Assembly (NCBI RefSeq): GCF_016427505.1
Contig: NZ_JAELXS010000002.1
Location: 248,001 to 312,000, forward strand
DNA length: 64,000 bases
Origin: Sphingomonas mollis
Lineage (GTDB): Bacteria; Pseudomonadota; Alphaproteobacteria; Sphingomonadales; Sphingomonadaceae
Reading direction: 5' to 3'
The notes beneath the pieces are model-generated. The model worked only from the letters and a program-made list of their open reading frames with translations. It made no database searches and was not told the origin of the DNA. Numbering within the stretch: the first letter of the stretch is position 1; every line of letters starts with the position of its first letter. A program made the translations under genes and the position numbers. Below are positions 8,863-18,187 of this stretch, piece after piece.

Positions 8863-11352
8863 ATGTCTGGTGACTTTTCGCGACGCGATCTGCTGGAAGC
8901 TGGTGGCATAGCAGTAGCTGCGAGTGGTCTGGCCGCACTTCCGCTTCGGGCAATGCCGCCTTCGCCCTCAGAAGATAATCGACTGTGGTTCGACGCACCG
9001 GCGACCCGTTGGGTCGACGGGCTGCCTGTCGGCAACGGACGGCTGGGGGCGATGGTCCGCGGAGAGGTCATGCGCGAAGTTCTATCTCTGAACGACGACA
9101 CGCTCTGGTCCGGCTACCCCACCCCAAACGCAAACAGCGAGGCAATCCGCGCCCTGCCCGGTGTGCGTGAGGCGACGTTCGCCAGCGATAGTCACGAAGC
9201 CGACAAGCGCGCCATGCGGCTGCAGGGCCCATTCAGCCAGAGCTATGAACCGCTCGGCGACCTGACCATCACGATGCATCACGACGGATCAGCTTCAGGC
9301 TATCGTCGCGCGCTTGACCTCGATCAGGCCGAAGCGACGGTCAGTTACTCGATTGGCAGCGCCCGTTATCGCCGGGAAGTTTTTGTCTCTCATCCGGATC
9401 AGTTGATCCTGGTGCGGCTGACGGCGGAAGGGGGTACCATCGACTGCGATCTGGCCATGGGCACCTTGCTGCGCGGTGAGAGCGTGGCTGTGGGCAAGCG
9501 ACTGATCCTGCGCGGCAAGGCGCCGGCCTCCTGCGCGCCGAACTACCGCAAGGTTCCCGACCCGGTCGTTTATGACGACGCGCCAGGCAAGGGCATGGCC
9601 TTCGTCGCCCTCGTCGATGTCGAAGCACGCGGTGGCAAGACCACGGCACGGGACAAGACGATCGAGGTACGGGGCGCCAGCGAAGTGGTCCTGCGCATCG
9701 CCGCAGCCACGGGCTTTCGTCGTTTCGACCAGATGCCTGACCTGTCGAGCGACCAGATCGAAGCCAGTGCGGCCGCCGTATTGAAAGCCGCGGGCGGCAA
9801 GCGCTTTGCCGTGTTGCGCAGCGCGCATGTCACCGATCACCAGCGGCTCTACCGACGTACGTCGCTCCAGCTGGACAGCGGCTCGGTCGATCAGCCTACC
9901 GGGACCAGGCGGGCGGGCAATGCTCGCGCCTCTGATCCGGGACTGGCCGCGCTGCTGTTCCACTTCGGTCGATACCTTCTGATCGCAAGCTCACGGGCAG
10001 GCACTCAGCCTGCCAACCTGCAGGGCATCTGGAACGCCGAAGTCCGACCGCCGTGGAGCAGCAATCATACGACGAACATCAACACCCAGATGATGTATTG
10101 GCCGGCGGAGACGGCCAATCTGGCGGACTGCCACACGCCGCTGTTCGACTGGATGGAGCATGTGGCGGTGCGGGGTCGGGCGGTCGCCCGCGACTATTAT
10201 GGCATGCCCGGCTGGTGCCTTCATCACAACAGCGATGTCTGGGCGATGGCAAATCCCGTGGGCGAAGGGGATAGTACGCCGGTCTGGGCGAACTGGCCGA
10301 TGGGCGGTCCGTGGCTCGCCCAGCATCCATGGCAGCATTACCTGTTCAGCGGCGATGTCGCCTTCTTGCGCGAGCGTGGCTACCCGCTGATGCGCGGTTG
10401 TGCAGAGTTCTGCGCTGCCTGGCTGGTCGCCGATCCCCAGAATGGACGGCTGACGACTGCCCCGTCAGTATCGCCGGAAAACCAGTTTCTTGCTGCCGAT
10501 GGCAAACCGGCATCCATCAGTGCCGGCTGCACGATGGACCTCGCCTTGACGCGCGAGATTTTCACGAATTGCATTGCGGCGGCACAGATACTGGGTGTCG
10601 ACGGGCCGTTTGTGGCTCACCTGACCGATCTGGCGAAGCGGTTGGCGCCGTACCAGATCGGCTCGCACGGCCAGTTGCAGGAATGGTCGCGCGATTTTCC
10701 GGAATCCGAGCCCGGTCACCGGCACGTCTCGCATCTATATCCGCTATATCCGGGAAACGAGTTCACTCCATCGCGAACGCCTCGCTGGGCCAGGGCGGTG
10801 GCGACGTCGATGCAACGTCGGGAAGACAATGGCGGTGCGGCAACCGGCTGGAGCCGCGCCTGGGCGACCTGCATCTGGGCTAGAATGGGGGACGAGGCAC
10901 GGTCCGGAAAATCGATCGATGCGTTCTTCGCTCATAGCGTTCTCGACAATCTGTTCGACACGCACCCCTCCGGAAACGGACCGATCTTTCAGATCGACGG
11001 CAATTTCGGGATCACCGCGGCAATCGCCGAGATGTTGTTGCAGAGCCATGATGGTGCGATCGCACTTTTGCCTGCCGTGCCACCGGCATGGCGCAGCGGC
11101 AGCGCGCGCGGTCTGCGCGCGCGGGGCGGCATCACCGTCGACCAGCGCTGGAGCGGAGGACAGCTCGATAGCGCCGACCTGCATTTCGTCAGCGGCGTCG
11201 ATGCGTTGATCCGACTGCCCGCCGGGCGGCAATTGCTGGCGGCGACACGCGATGGCGTGACGGTCGCCATCCGCGCCGGTGATGGCGGACTGCGTGTTTC
11301 CGGTCGTCGCGGCGAGACCATCACGCTGAACATCGGCGCTGCTCGGACGTGA
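8863..11352 (+). CDS. GH95 alpha-L-fucosidase (1,2-alpha-L-fucosidase type), Tat-exported
   Basis: An 829-aa glycoside hydrolase removing terminal alpha-linked L-fucose (or alpha-L-galactose) by inversion. The N-terminus carries a twin-arginine signal ([25 protein letters not shown]), so it folds before export. The GH95 N-domain ([32 protein letters not shown]) precedes the helical barrel. Family active-site segments are present: [19 protein letters not shown] (the two Asn), APSVSPEN (catalytic Glu) and [11 protein letters not shown] (Asp/Asn). A strong GGAGAGAG site precedes the ATG. Length and domain order are complete. It is 53 bp from a TonB-dependent receptor, forming a fucoside capture and cleavage pair with the divergent dehydrogenase and IclR genes. 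Confidence 0.95.
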   Translation: MSGDFSRRDLLEAGGIAVAASGLAALPLRAMPPSPSEDNRLWFDAPATRWVDGLPVGNGRLGAMVRGEVMREVLSLNDDTLWSGYPTPNANSEAIRALPGVREATFASDSHEADKRAMRLQGPFSQSYEPLGDLTITMHHDGSASGYRRALDLDQAEATVSYSIGSARYRREVFVSHPDQLILVRLTAEGGTIDCDLAMGTLLRGESVAVGKRLILRGKAPASCAPNYRKVPDPVVYDDAPGKGMAFVALVDVEARGGKTTARDKTIEVRGASEVVLRIAAATGFRRFDQMPDLSSDQIEASAAAVLKAAGGKRFAVLRSAHVTDHQRLYRRTSLQLDSGSVDQPTGTRRAGNARASDPGLAALLFHFGRYLLIASSRAGTQPANLQGIWNAEVRPPWSSNHTTNINTQMMYWPAETANLADCHTPLFDWMEHVAVRGRAVARDYYGMPGWCLHHNSDVWAMANPVGEGDSTPVWANWPMGGPWLAQHPWQHYLFSGDVAFLRERGYPLMRGCAEFCAAWLVADPQNGRLTTAPSVSPENQFLAADGKPASISAGCTMDLALTREIFTNCIAAAQILGVDGPFVAHLTDLAKRLAPYQIGSHGQLQEWSRDFPESEPGHRHVSHLYPLYPGNEFTPSRTPRWARAVATSMQRREDNGGAATGWSRAWATCIWARMGDEARSGKSIDAFFAHSVLDNLFDTHPSGNGPIFQIDGNFGITAAIAEMLLQSHDGAIALLPAVPPAWRSGSARGLRARGGITVDQRWSGGQLDSADLHFVSGVDALIRLPAGRQLLAATRDGVTVAIRAGDGGLRVSGRRGETITLNIGAART

Positions 11353-11405
11353 CAATCATCATCGACGACCCGTCACCAAGGACGGGCGCCACCAGGGAGA
11401 GTAGA

Positions 11406-14153
11406 ATGACGACAAATTTTCTGATCGGAACCGCATCGCTGCTGGCGATCATGGTCGCGTCATCGGCCATGGCGCAGACCGTGCCTGCCGAGGCGCCAGC
11501 CGCGCCGGCCGCCGCACCCCCCGCGCAAACTGATGCGATCGATGAAGCCGCGGGGGGAGAGGAGATCGTCGTCACGGGCATTCGCCGCAGTTTGGCCGAT
11601 GCCACCGCATTGAAGCGCAACAACATTGGCATCGTCGACGCCATTTCCTCCGAAGACATCGGGCGTTTTCCCGATCAGAATCTCGCGGAATCGCTTCAGC
11701 GCGTCACGGGCGTGCAAATCACGCGTAACAAGGGTGAGGGATCGCGCGTCGCATTGCGCGGGCTTGGGCCCAATTTCACGCAGACGCTATACAATGGCAG
11801 ACAGATCGCGACGCCCGGTGGCGGTCGAAGCTTCTCCTTCACCTCGCTGTCGTCCGATTTTGTCAGCGCCGTCGAGGTCATCAAGTCGCCAAGCGCCGAA
11901 CAAGTCGAGGGCGGCCTTGCCGGTTTGGTCAACGTGCGCGTCGCCCGCCCGCTAGACGCCGGGCGCGACGTGATCGCCGTTACCGCCGAAGGTATTTACG
12001 AGGAAAATCCGAACCGCGTCACCCCGCACGCATCGCTATTCGTCAACAAGGTCATCAATGACCGCTTCGCCGCGAATTTCGGCATCAACTATGAAAAGCG
12101 CCGCGTCCTTTCTGCAGGCTATCTTGGCTATGGAGCGGAAAACGGCATCGAGGCACGGCGCAACCCGCCGCTCGACTATAATCGCGATGGCGACTTCAAC
12201 GATGCGTACCGGTTTATCCACACGACCAATCTGGTCGCACAGGATGGAAAATTCGAACGCGTGACGATGATCGGCGGTTTGCAGTTCAAACCGACCGACA
12301 CCCTCGACCTTTACGCCGACGGCTTTTTTTCCGATTTCAAGGATTACTCGATCTATAACGAGCATCAGGTTCGTTTCACCAATATTCAGGGTGCGGGCGC
12401 CGGGATCGTCGGTAGCACTGTTGCTGACGGGTATCTGACGGCGCTCGATGCCAACGGTGTTGATCACCGCTCCGACACGCGCCCGATCGACACGCGCGAC
12501 AAACTGTTCACCGGTGCGGCAGGCGGTATCTGGACGCTGGACCAGCTAAAGGTGTCGGGCGAGTTCACCTATTCGAAGGCACGACGCATCTCGACCAACT
12601 ATGGCTTTGCGATCAACTCGCGGGCGCGGGCGAGCTACGACACCGGGGGGAACCTGGGGCGCGAACCTACCGTCGCGTTCCAGCGTGGCTATGATCCGCT
12701 CGATCCCTCGACCTTCAATCTGCTTGCAGTCGGCGGTACGTACCGCGCGCCCAGCATCGACCGCAACTATGACGGGCGGCTGGACGTAGCGCGGGACATC
12801 GACCTGGCTGATGCGAAATTGGTGTTGAAGGCGGGGGGCATGTTCGCCAACCGGAAAAGCGCCTTCAACTCACGCACGTTCAACCTGACGTCGCGACAAT
12901 TCGCCGCCGCTCTGGGTCAGCCATACAACGCAAATATAGAGGGCGGCAGCACCTCGGCTGCCCCCATCCTCGGGCAGGTCGATTACTCGAAGTTCGTGCA
13001 GCCATCGCTGGGCGTCTATCTTGCGCCAAACCTCAATGCCTTTTTCGACCGTATACCACTGTCGACGGTATTGTCGCTCGCACCGCCACAGGCACAGCTT
13101 GCCAACGACTTCACGGTTACCGAACGCTCCTATGCCGGCTATGGCCAGCTCGATATCCGTGCGCTCGATGATCGCTTCAACGGCAATGTCGGGCTGCGCT
13201 ACGTTCACACCGACCAGACGTCGGACGGCAATGCCGCCGACTTGTCCACGCTACTCGTGCGGCGCGGCGGTATCATCACCGTCGTGCAGGGGACGACACC
13301 GGTATCGATCGATAACAGCTATTCCGAGTGGCTGCCGAGCGCCAACCTATCCTATGATCTGACTCCGCAATTGAAGATACGCGGGGCTGTCGCGCGGACT
13401 CTTACCCGACCTGATATCGGCCTGCTTTCACCAACGCTCAGCGTCGACGCCAACACCAGCACCATCAATGCACGCAACCCCAACCTGCGTCCTTATCTAT
13501 CGAATCAGATCGACCTGTCGCTTGAATATTATTTCGCAAAATCCGGTCTGCTGTCGGCGGCGGTATTCTACAAGGACGTCAAAAACTTCATCATCAATTC
13601 CGCGAACTCGGTAACTCAGACCGTGCAGCTGGAGGAAGGCGGTAGTCGTCAGCAAGTGTTCCTGCTTCGTCAACCGCGAAACGGCGCCAGCAGCAAGATC
13701 AAAGGTTTTGAATTAGGCGCGCAGGTTCCGTTCACGTTCCTGCCCGGACCGTTCGACGGGCTTGGCGTACTGGGAAATTTCACCTACCTCGACCTGGGCG
13801 ACGTCGTGGTTACTCAGGGACAGCCGGCAATCCCGATCTCCGGCGCCTCCAAGCGGAGCTACAATATCGCGGGATATTATGAGAAATCGGGCTTTGGCAT
13901 CCGCGCGTCGTATAATTACCGCAACGGTTTCGTGAACGACCCGACCAGCACGTTCGGCGACGGGGACTATCAGCGTTCATACGGACAGTTGGATATCTCG
14001 GCGAGCTACGATCTGAACCGCATGGTGACCCTGAACGCCGATCTGACCAATGCGACCAACGCAAAGATCATCAATGACACCGGCGTCGGCCTGTTGCGCG
14101 GTGTAGTCGATAACGGTCGGCGCGTAACTGCGGGCGTGCGCGTTCGCTTCTGA
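11406..14153 (+). CDS. TonB-dependent outer-membrane receptor (fucoside/oligosaccharide uptake)
   Basis: A 915-aa receptor starting at ATG 11406 (AGGGAG site), with signal peptide TTNFLIGTASLLAIMVASSAMAQ. After an Ala/Pro linker comes a TonB-box-like EEIVVTGIRR. The plug follows (SLADATALKRNNIGIVDAISSEDIGRFPDQNLAESLQRVTGVQITR, GLGPNFTQTLYNGR), then a 22-strand barrel ending in VTAGVRVRF with terminal Phe. The SLADATALKR/ISSEDIGRFPDQNLAE plug is typical of the glycan-linked receptors of sphingomonads and Caulobacter. Its position directly after GH95 points to fucosylated oligosaccharide uptake. The 57-bp longer frame from 11349 overlaps the fucosidase stop and lacks a signal, so it was not used. 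Confidence 0.93.
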   Translation: MTTNFLIGTASLLAIMVASSAMAQTVPAEAPAAPAAAPPAQTDAIDEAAGGEEIVVTGIRRSLADATALKRNNIGIVDAISSEDIGRFPDQNLAESLQRVTGVQITRNKGEGSRVALRGLGPNFTQTLYNGRQIATPGGGRSFSFTSLSSDFVSAVEVIKSPSAEQVEGGLAGLVNVRVARPLDAGRDVIAVTAEGIYEENPNRVTPHASLFVNKVINDRFAANFGINYEKRRVLSAGYLGYGAENGIEARRNPPLDYNRDGDFNDAYRFIHTTNLVAQDGKFERVTMIGGLQFKPTDTLDLYADGFFSDFKDYSIYNEHQVRFTNIQGAGAGIVGSTVADGYLTALDANGVDHRSDTRPIDTRDKLFTGAAGGIWTLDQLKVSGEFTYSKARRISTNYGFAINSRARASYDTGGNLGREPTVAFQRGYDPLDPSTFNLLAVGGTYRAPSIDRNYDGRLDVARDIDLADAKLVLKAGGMFANRKSAFNSRTFNLTSRQFAAALGQPYNANIEGGSTSAAPILGQVDYSKFVQPSLGVYLAPNLNAFFDRIPLSTVLSLAPPQAQLANDFTVTERSYAGYGQLDIRALDDRFNGNVGLRYVHTDQTSDGNAADLSTLLVRRGGIITVVQGTTPVSIDNSYSEWLPSANLSYDLTPQLKIRGAVARTLTRPDIGLLSPTLSVDANTSTINARNPNLRPYLSNQIDLSLEYYFAKSGLLSAAVFYKDVKNFIINSANSVTQTVQLEEGGSRQQVFLLRQPRNGASSKIKGFELGAQVPFTFLPGPFDGLGVLGNFTYLDLGDVVVTQGQPAIPISGASKRSYNIAGYYEKSGFGIRASYNYRNGFVNDPTSTFGDGDYQRSYGQLDISASYDLNRMVTLNADLTNATNAKIINDTGVGLLRGVVDNGRRVTAGVRVRF

Positions 14154-14252
14154 GAGATCGCGCTGGAGTCGTCATCGCCACACGAACAAGATGGCGGCTC
14201 CGCGCACAAAAGGCATCGTCGCGGATGCTCGGTACCGGTAGGACAGGATGGC

Positions 14253-14386
14253 ATGACACGACTGAGAGGGAAGTGGGCGATCGTAACCGGTGCCGCACAA
14301 GGTATTGGTCGCGGATCGGCGGAAATGTTCGCCCGCAAGGGGCAGAGGTGATCGCTGTCGATCGCAATGCCGCAATGCTCACGTGA
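14253..14386 (+). pseudogene. SDR dehydrogenase N-terminal remnant
   Basis: ATG 14253 begins MTRLRGKWAIVTGAAQGIGRGSAEMFARKG, the Rossmann TGxxxGIG motif of a short-chain dehydrogenase, then runs into a stop. Dropping one base near 14345 restores AEVIAVDRNAAMLT before a stop at 14384, so the gene has both a frameshift and a truncation after about 45 residues. The sequence is close in style to the keto-deoxy-fuconate dehydrogenase at 29779. It is probably the dead remains of the fucose SDR belonging to this locus. Confidence 0.72.
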
Positions 14387-14571
14387 GGAGAAACGTGATG
14401 TTTGGGACGGAAATGCAAGCCGCATCTATCGTCTATAATTTAACCTTTGCGAGCCGAGCACGCTCATCCGGGGCTATCGGAACAGCCTCTCTTAAAACGA
14501 ACCATGATAATAGGCGAACTGAGTTTTAAAGGGGAATTCTGAGCGGATGCTTGTTTTAAACGAGCACTGCA

Positions 14572-14587
14572 GATGACGAGTGTCATC
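14572..14587. promoter_or_regulatory. Perfect inverted repeat upstream of GH89, candidate operator
   Basis: GATGAC (14572-14577), GAGT, GTCATC (14582-14587), about 115 bp before the GH89 start. The symmetry and distance fit a repressor site, but no adjacent regulator gene is available to assign. Confidence 0.35.
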
Positions 14588-14633
14588 AGTCGTAGCGCCT
14601 ACCTCACCGCCAGCGTGCGGATATAACGACTCT

Positions 14634-14663
14634 CCGTCGCGCTGCCACCGGGTGGCGCGACGG
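14634..14663 (+). terminator. GC-rich hairpin between TonB receptor locus and GH89
   Basis: CCGTCGCGC and GCGCGACGG arms close over a CCAC/GTGG inner stem (14634-14663). No T-run follows, so it is either a Rho-type or attenuator-like structure in the GH89 leader, or a plain structural repeat. Confidence 0.35.
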
Positions 14664-14701
14664 ATCATCGATGAAACCCCAACAAGACGAAGGATCGCCC
14701 G

Positions 14702-17014
14702 ATGCGGGTTTTCATGCGATCGATTGTTATAGCGGCAGGAATGGCCTCGGCGATCGTCCCCGCCCTTGCCGCCCCCGGACCGGTGCGATCATCGATCCCC
14801 GCTCCGGAACAGCCCGGCACGGCCGCCGCGGCGGCGGCGATCACCCGTCTGATCGGCCCCCGTGCCGCCTTGTTCGACCTGCGCCTGATCGCCCGGCCGG
14901 AGTCATGGTACGCGGTGCACGCGACGGGCGGGCGGGCCCGGATCGAGGGATCGTCCCCGGTGGCGCTGGTGCGCGGTGCCTATGCCTATCTCAACCGTGC
15001 CGGACTGGCATCGGTCAGTTGGGAGGGCGATCGCGTGGCCGTGCCGACGCGGCTGCCCGATACGGTGATCGGCCGCACCGCATCGCCGTTCCGGCACCGT
15101 GCCTATCTGAATACCTGCACCTATGGTTACACGACGCCGTTCTGGACCTGGGCGCGATGGGAGCGCGAAATCGACTGGATGGCGGCCAACGGTGTCGACA
15201 TGCCGCTGGCGCTGGAAGGACAGGAATATGTCTGGCGTGCGCTGTGGCGCGAGGCGGGGCTGGACGATGCGGCGATCGCCGGTCACTTTTCCGGCCCCGC
15301 GTTCCTGCCATGGGAACGGATGGGCAATATCGAGGGCTATCGCGCGCCGCTGGCCGCCGGCTGGATCGAGAAGAAGCATCGCCTGCAATTGCGTATCCTC
15401 GCCCGGATGAAGGCGCTGGGGATGAAACCGGTGCTGCCCGCCTTTGCCGGCTATGTGCCCAAGGCATTCGCCGATCGGCATCCGGAGGCGCGCATCTATC
15501 GGATGCGCCAGTGGGAGGGGTTTCCGCCGACCTATTGGCTGGACCCCGCCGACCCTCTGTTCGCGCGCCTCGCGGCGCGGTTCATCGCGCTCTACACCAG
15601 GACCTATGGCGTCGGCGGTTACTACCTCGCCGATGCCTTCAACGAGATGGTGCCGCCGATCGCGGAAGACGGCAGCGACGCACGCGATGCCAGCTATGGC
15701 GACGCGACGGCGAACACGGCCGCCGTGAAGGTCGCCGCGATTCCACCTGTGGTCCGCGACCGTCGCCTCGCCGCCTATGGCGAACGGCTGTACCGATCGA
15801 TCGCCGATGCCGCGCCGGGTGCGACGTGGGTGATGCAGGGCTGGCTGTTCGGTGCGGACAAGACGTTCTGGTCGCCGCCCGCGATCGCCGCCTTCCTGAG
15901 CAAGGTCCCCGACGACCGGATGCTGCTGCTCGACATCGGCAACGATCGCTATCCCGGCGTGTGGCGCGATACCCGCGCGTTCGAGGGGAAGAACTGGGTC
16001 TATGGCTATGTCCATAATTACGGCGGCAGCAATCCGGTGTACGGCGACCTGGACTTTTATCGCAGCGACATGGCGGCGGTGCAGGCCAATGCCGGAAAGG
16101 GGCGATTGGCCGGATTCGGGATGTTTCCCGAAGGTCTGCACAGCAATGCCGTCGTCTATGCCTATGCCTATGACCTTGCCTGGGGGGCGGGCGCGGAATC
16201 GACCGGGGCGTGGATCGCGCGATATCTGCGTGCCCGGTATGGCCGGACCACGCCGGCGCTGCTGACGGCATGGGCCGATATCGTCGCCGGCGCCTATTCG
16301 ACGAAATACTGGACGCCGCGCTGGTGGGAGCAGGAGGCCGGCGCCTATCTGCTGTTCAAACGGCCGACCGCGCGGATCACGACGTTTGCCGGGCCACCGG
16401 GCGATCCCGCGCGGCTGGCACGCGGCATCGACCGGCTGTTAGCGGCATCGGACGGGTTCGACCGGGAGCCGCTGTTCCGCCGCGACCTGACCGATCTGGT
16501 GCGTCATCTGGCGACGATGAAGGCCGACCGGCAATTGCAGGCGGCCGTGACCGCCTATGCGGCGGGCGACGTTATGGCGGGGGACCAGGCGACCGCCGCC
16601 ATGACGGCGCTGGCCATGGCGACCGACCGGCTGGTCGGCGGGCAACAGGAAAGCCTGGCGAGCTGGATCGGCGATGCCCGTGCCTATGGCGACACTCCTG
16701 CCGAGCGGGACGCCTATGAAGGCAATGCCCGCGCGCAGGTGACGATCTGGGGTGGACAGGGGCATCTGTCGGATTACGCGTCGAAGGCCTGGGCCGGACT
16801 ATATGCCGGATATTATCTGCCGCGGTGGACGATGTTTCTTCGTGCGATGCGGACCGCGGCATTGGCCGGACAGCCCTTCGATGAAGCGGCGACGGTAGCG
16901 CAGATTCGCCGCTGGGAAACCGCATGGGTCGCGCGTCGCGACGTATCCGCCGCGCCGGCGCCGATCGATCCGGTCGCGCAGGCCCGGCAGCTCGCTGCGA
17001 TGGCGGCCCAATGA
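14702..17014 (+). CDS. GH89 alpha-N-acetylglucosaminidase (NAGLU family)
   Basis: A 770-aa exported hydrolase cleaving terminal alpha-linked GlcNAc, as found in mucin-type alpha-1,4-GlcNAc caps and heparan-type chains. The signal peptide is MRVFMRSIVIAAGMASAIVPALAAP. NAGLU landmarks are the N-terminal domain, then YLNTCTYGYTTPFWTWARWEREIDWMAANGVDMPLALEGQEYVW, YWLDPADPLF, the acid/base Glu in YLADAFNEMVPP and the likely nucleophile Glu in GFGMFPEGLHSN, followed by the long all-alpha C-domain. The GAAGGA site is 8 nt before the ATG. Its stop overlaps the ATG of the next gene (ATGA), so they form one operon. Full length for the family. Confidence 0.95.
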   Translation: MRVFMRSIVIAAGMASAIVPALAAPGPVRSSIPAPEQPGTAAAAAAITRLIGPRAALFDLRLIARPESWYAVHATGGRARIEGSSPVALVRGAYAYLNRAGLASVSWEGDRVAVPTRLPDTVIGRTASPFRHRAYLNTCTYGYTTPFWTWARWEREIDWMAANGVDMPLALEGQEYVWRALWREAGLDDAAIAGHFSGPAFLPWERMGNIEGYRAPLAAGWIEKKHRLQLRILARMKALGMKPVLPAFAGYVPKAFADRHPEARIYRMRQWEGFPPTYWLDPADPLFARLAARFIALYTRTYGVGGYYLADAFNEMVPPIAEDGSDARDASYGDATANTAAVKVAAIPPVVRDRRLAAYGERLYRSIADAAPGATWVMQGWLFGADKTFWSPPAIAAFLSKVPDDRMLLLDIGNDRYPGVWRDTRAFEGKNWVYGYVHNYGGSNPVYGDLDFYRSDMAAVQANAGKGRLAGFGMFPEGLHSNAVVYAYAYDLAWGAGAESTGAWIARYLRARYGRTTPALLTAWADIVAGAYSTKYWTPRWWEQEAGAYLLFKRPTARITTFAGPPGDPARLARGIDRLLAASDGFDREPLFRRDLTDLVRHLATMKADRQLQAAVTAYAAGDVMAGDQATAAMTALAMATDRLVGGQQESLASWIGDARAYGDTPAERDAYEGNARAQVTIWGGQGHLSDYASKAWAGLYAGYYLPRWTMFLRAMRTAALAGQPFDEAATVAQIRRWETAWVARRDVSAAPAPIDPVAQARQLAAMAAQ

Positions 17015-18171
17015 ACCGCACGGTAAGCGATACCGCCCCCCTCCCCGCCCCGCTGGCCCCGCGCGAACGCTTCCTGTCGCTCGACGTATTTCGGGGGCTG
17101 ACGATCCTGCTGATGATCGTGGTCAACACCGCCGGGCCGGGGGCGGAATCCTATCGTCAGTTGAAGCATGCGCCGTGGTTCGGGTTCACGCTGGCGGATC
17201 TGGTCTTTCCGTCGTTCCTGTTCGCGGTGGGGACGGCGATGAGCTTCTCGCTGCGGCGCGATGCGCCCGCCGGGCCGTTCCTGCGGCAGGTGGCACGGCG
17301 CGGCGCATTGATGTTCCTGCTCGGTTTCCTGATGTACTGGTATCCCTTCGTCGCCGCAGCGCCCGACGGAGGCTGGGCGATCAAGCCGCTGGCGGACACC
17401 CGCATCCCCGGCGTGCTGCAACGGATCGCGCTCTGCTATGTCGCCGCGGCGATCGCGATCCGCTGGCTGGACGTGCGCGGGCTGGTGCTGTTGTCGGCGG
17501 CGCTGCTGATCGGATACTGGCTGGTGCTGACCGGACTGAGCGGACCCGGCCTTGCCTATGACAAGATGGGCAATGCCGGCACCCGGCTGGACCTGTGGCT
17601 GATCGGCCCCCGTCACCTGTACCGCCGGGACCATGGGTTCGATCCGGAGGGTCTGCTCGGCACCATGCCCGCGATCGTCAACGTGCTGGGCGGCTATCTC
17701 GCCGGGCGGTTCGTGCGATTGCGCGGCAAGACGCGGCGGACCGTGGCGGGACTGGCGCTGGCCGGCGCCGGATTGGTCGCTCTGTCCGCATTATGGGCGC
17801 GGTGGATGCCGATCGCCAAGAAACTGTGGACCGGCTCCTATGTGCTGCTGACGATCGGGCTTGCGCTGATCGCGCTGGCGGCGCTGGTCGAAATGGTCGA
17901 GCGGCGCGGCTGGCGAAGGGGAACGCGGATCTTCACCATTCCCGGTCGCAATCCGCTTGCCATCTATCTGTTTTCCGAGCTGTTCGTCATGACGTTGGCG
18001 CTCATCCCGGTCGGCCCGGACATGCATGTCTATGAATGGGTCGGCATCGCCATGTTCCAACAGATCGCACCGGGACCGGCCGGGTCGCTGATGTGCGCGG
18101 TTGCCTATACCGCCCTGTGCTGGCTGTTCGCCTGGATGCTCGATCGAAGGGGATTGATATTACGGGTGTGA
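17011..18171 (+). CDS. Membrane acetyltransferase of HGSNAT/NagX (DUF5009) type
   Basis: A 386-aa multi-pass inner-membrane protein related to heparan-alpha-glucosaminide N-acetyltransferase and bacterial NagX. Start 17011 overlaps the GH89 stop. The motif ERFLSLDVFRGLTILLMIVVNTAG opens helix 1. KHAPWFGFTLADLVFPSFLFAVGTAMSFSL holds the conserved His-Asp pair thought to carry acetyl transfer. GRNPLAIYLFSELF marks the C-terminal helices; about ten helices in all. In animals this enzyme acetylates glucosamine ends so that NAGLU can cut them; in bacteria NagX has been linked to GlcNAc use. The fixed pairing here suggests it modifies or moves the amino sugar released by GH89. Confidence 0.88.
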   Translation: MNRTVSDTAPLPAPLAPRERFLSLDVFRGLTILLMIVVNTAGPGAESYRQLKHAPWFGFTLADLVFPSFLFAVGTAMSFSLRRDAPAGPFLRQVARRGALMFLLGFLMYWYPFVAAAPDGGWAIKPLADTRIPGVLQRIALCYVAAAIAIRWLDVRGLVLLSAALLIGYWLVLTGLSGPGLAYDKMGNAGTRLDLWLIGPRHLYRRDHGFDPEGLLGTMPAIVNVLGGYLAGRFVRLRGKTRRTVAGLALAGAGLVALSALWARWMPIAKKLWTGSYVLLTIGLALIALAALVEMVERRGWRRGTRIFTIPGRNPLAIYLFSELFVMTLALIPVGPDMHVYEWVGIAMFQQIAPGPAGSLMCAVAYTALCWLFAWMLDRRGLILRV

Positions 18172-18187
18172 TGTCCGCGATATCGCA

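Larger units (their letters stand above)
14387..14701. other. Intergenic region before the GH89 gene
   Basis: About 315 bp without a supportable gene. It is AT-richer in 14440-14560 and contains two structured sites described separately (inverted repeat 14572-14587 and hairpin 14634-14663). It marks the change from the decayed fucose locus to the intact GH89 operon. Confidence 0.55.
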
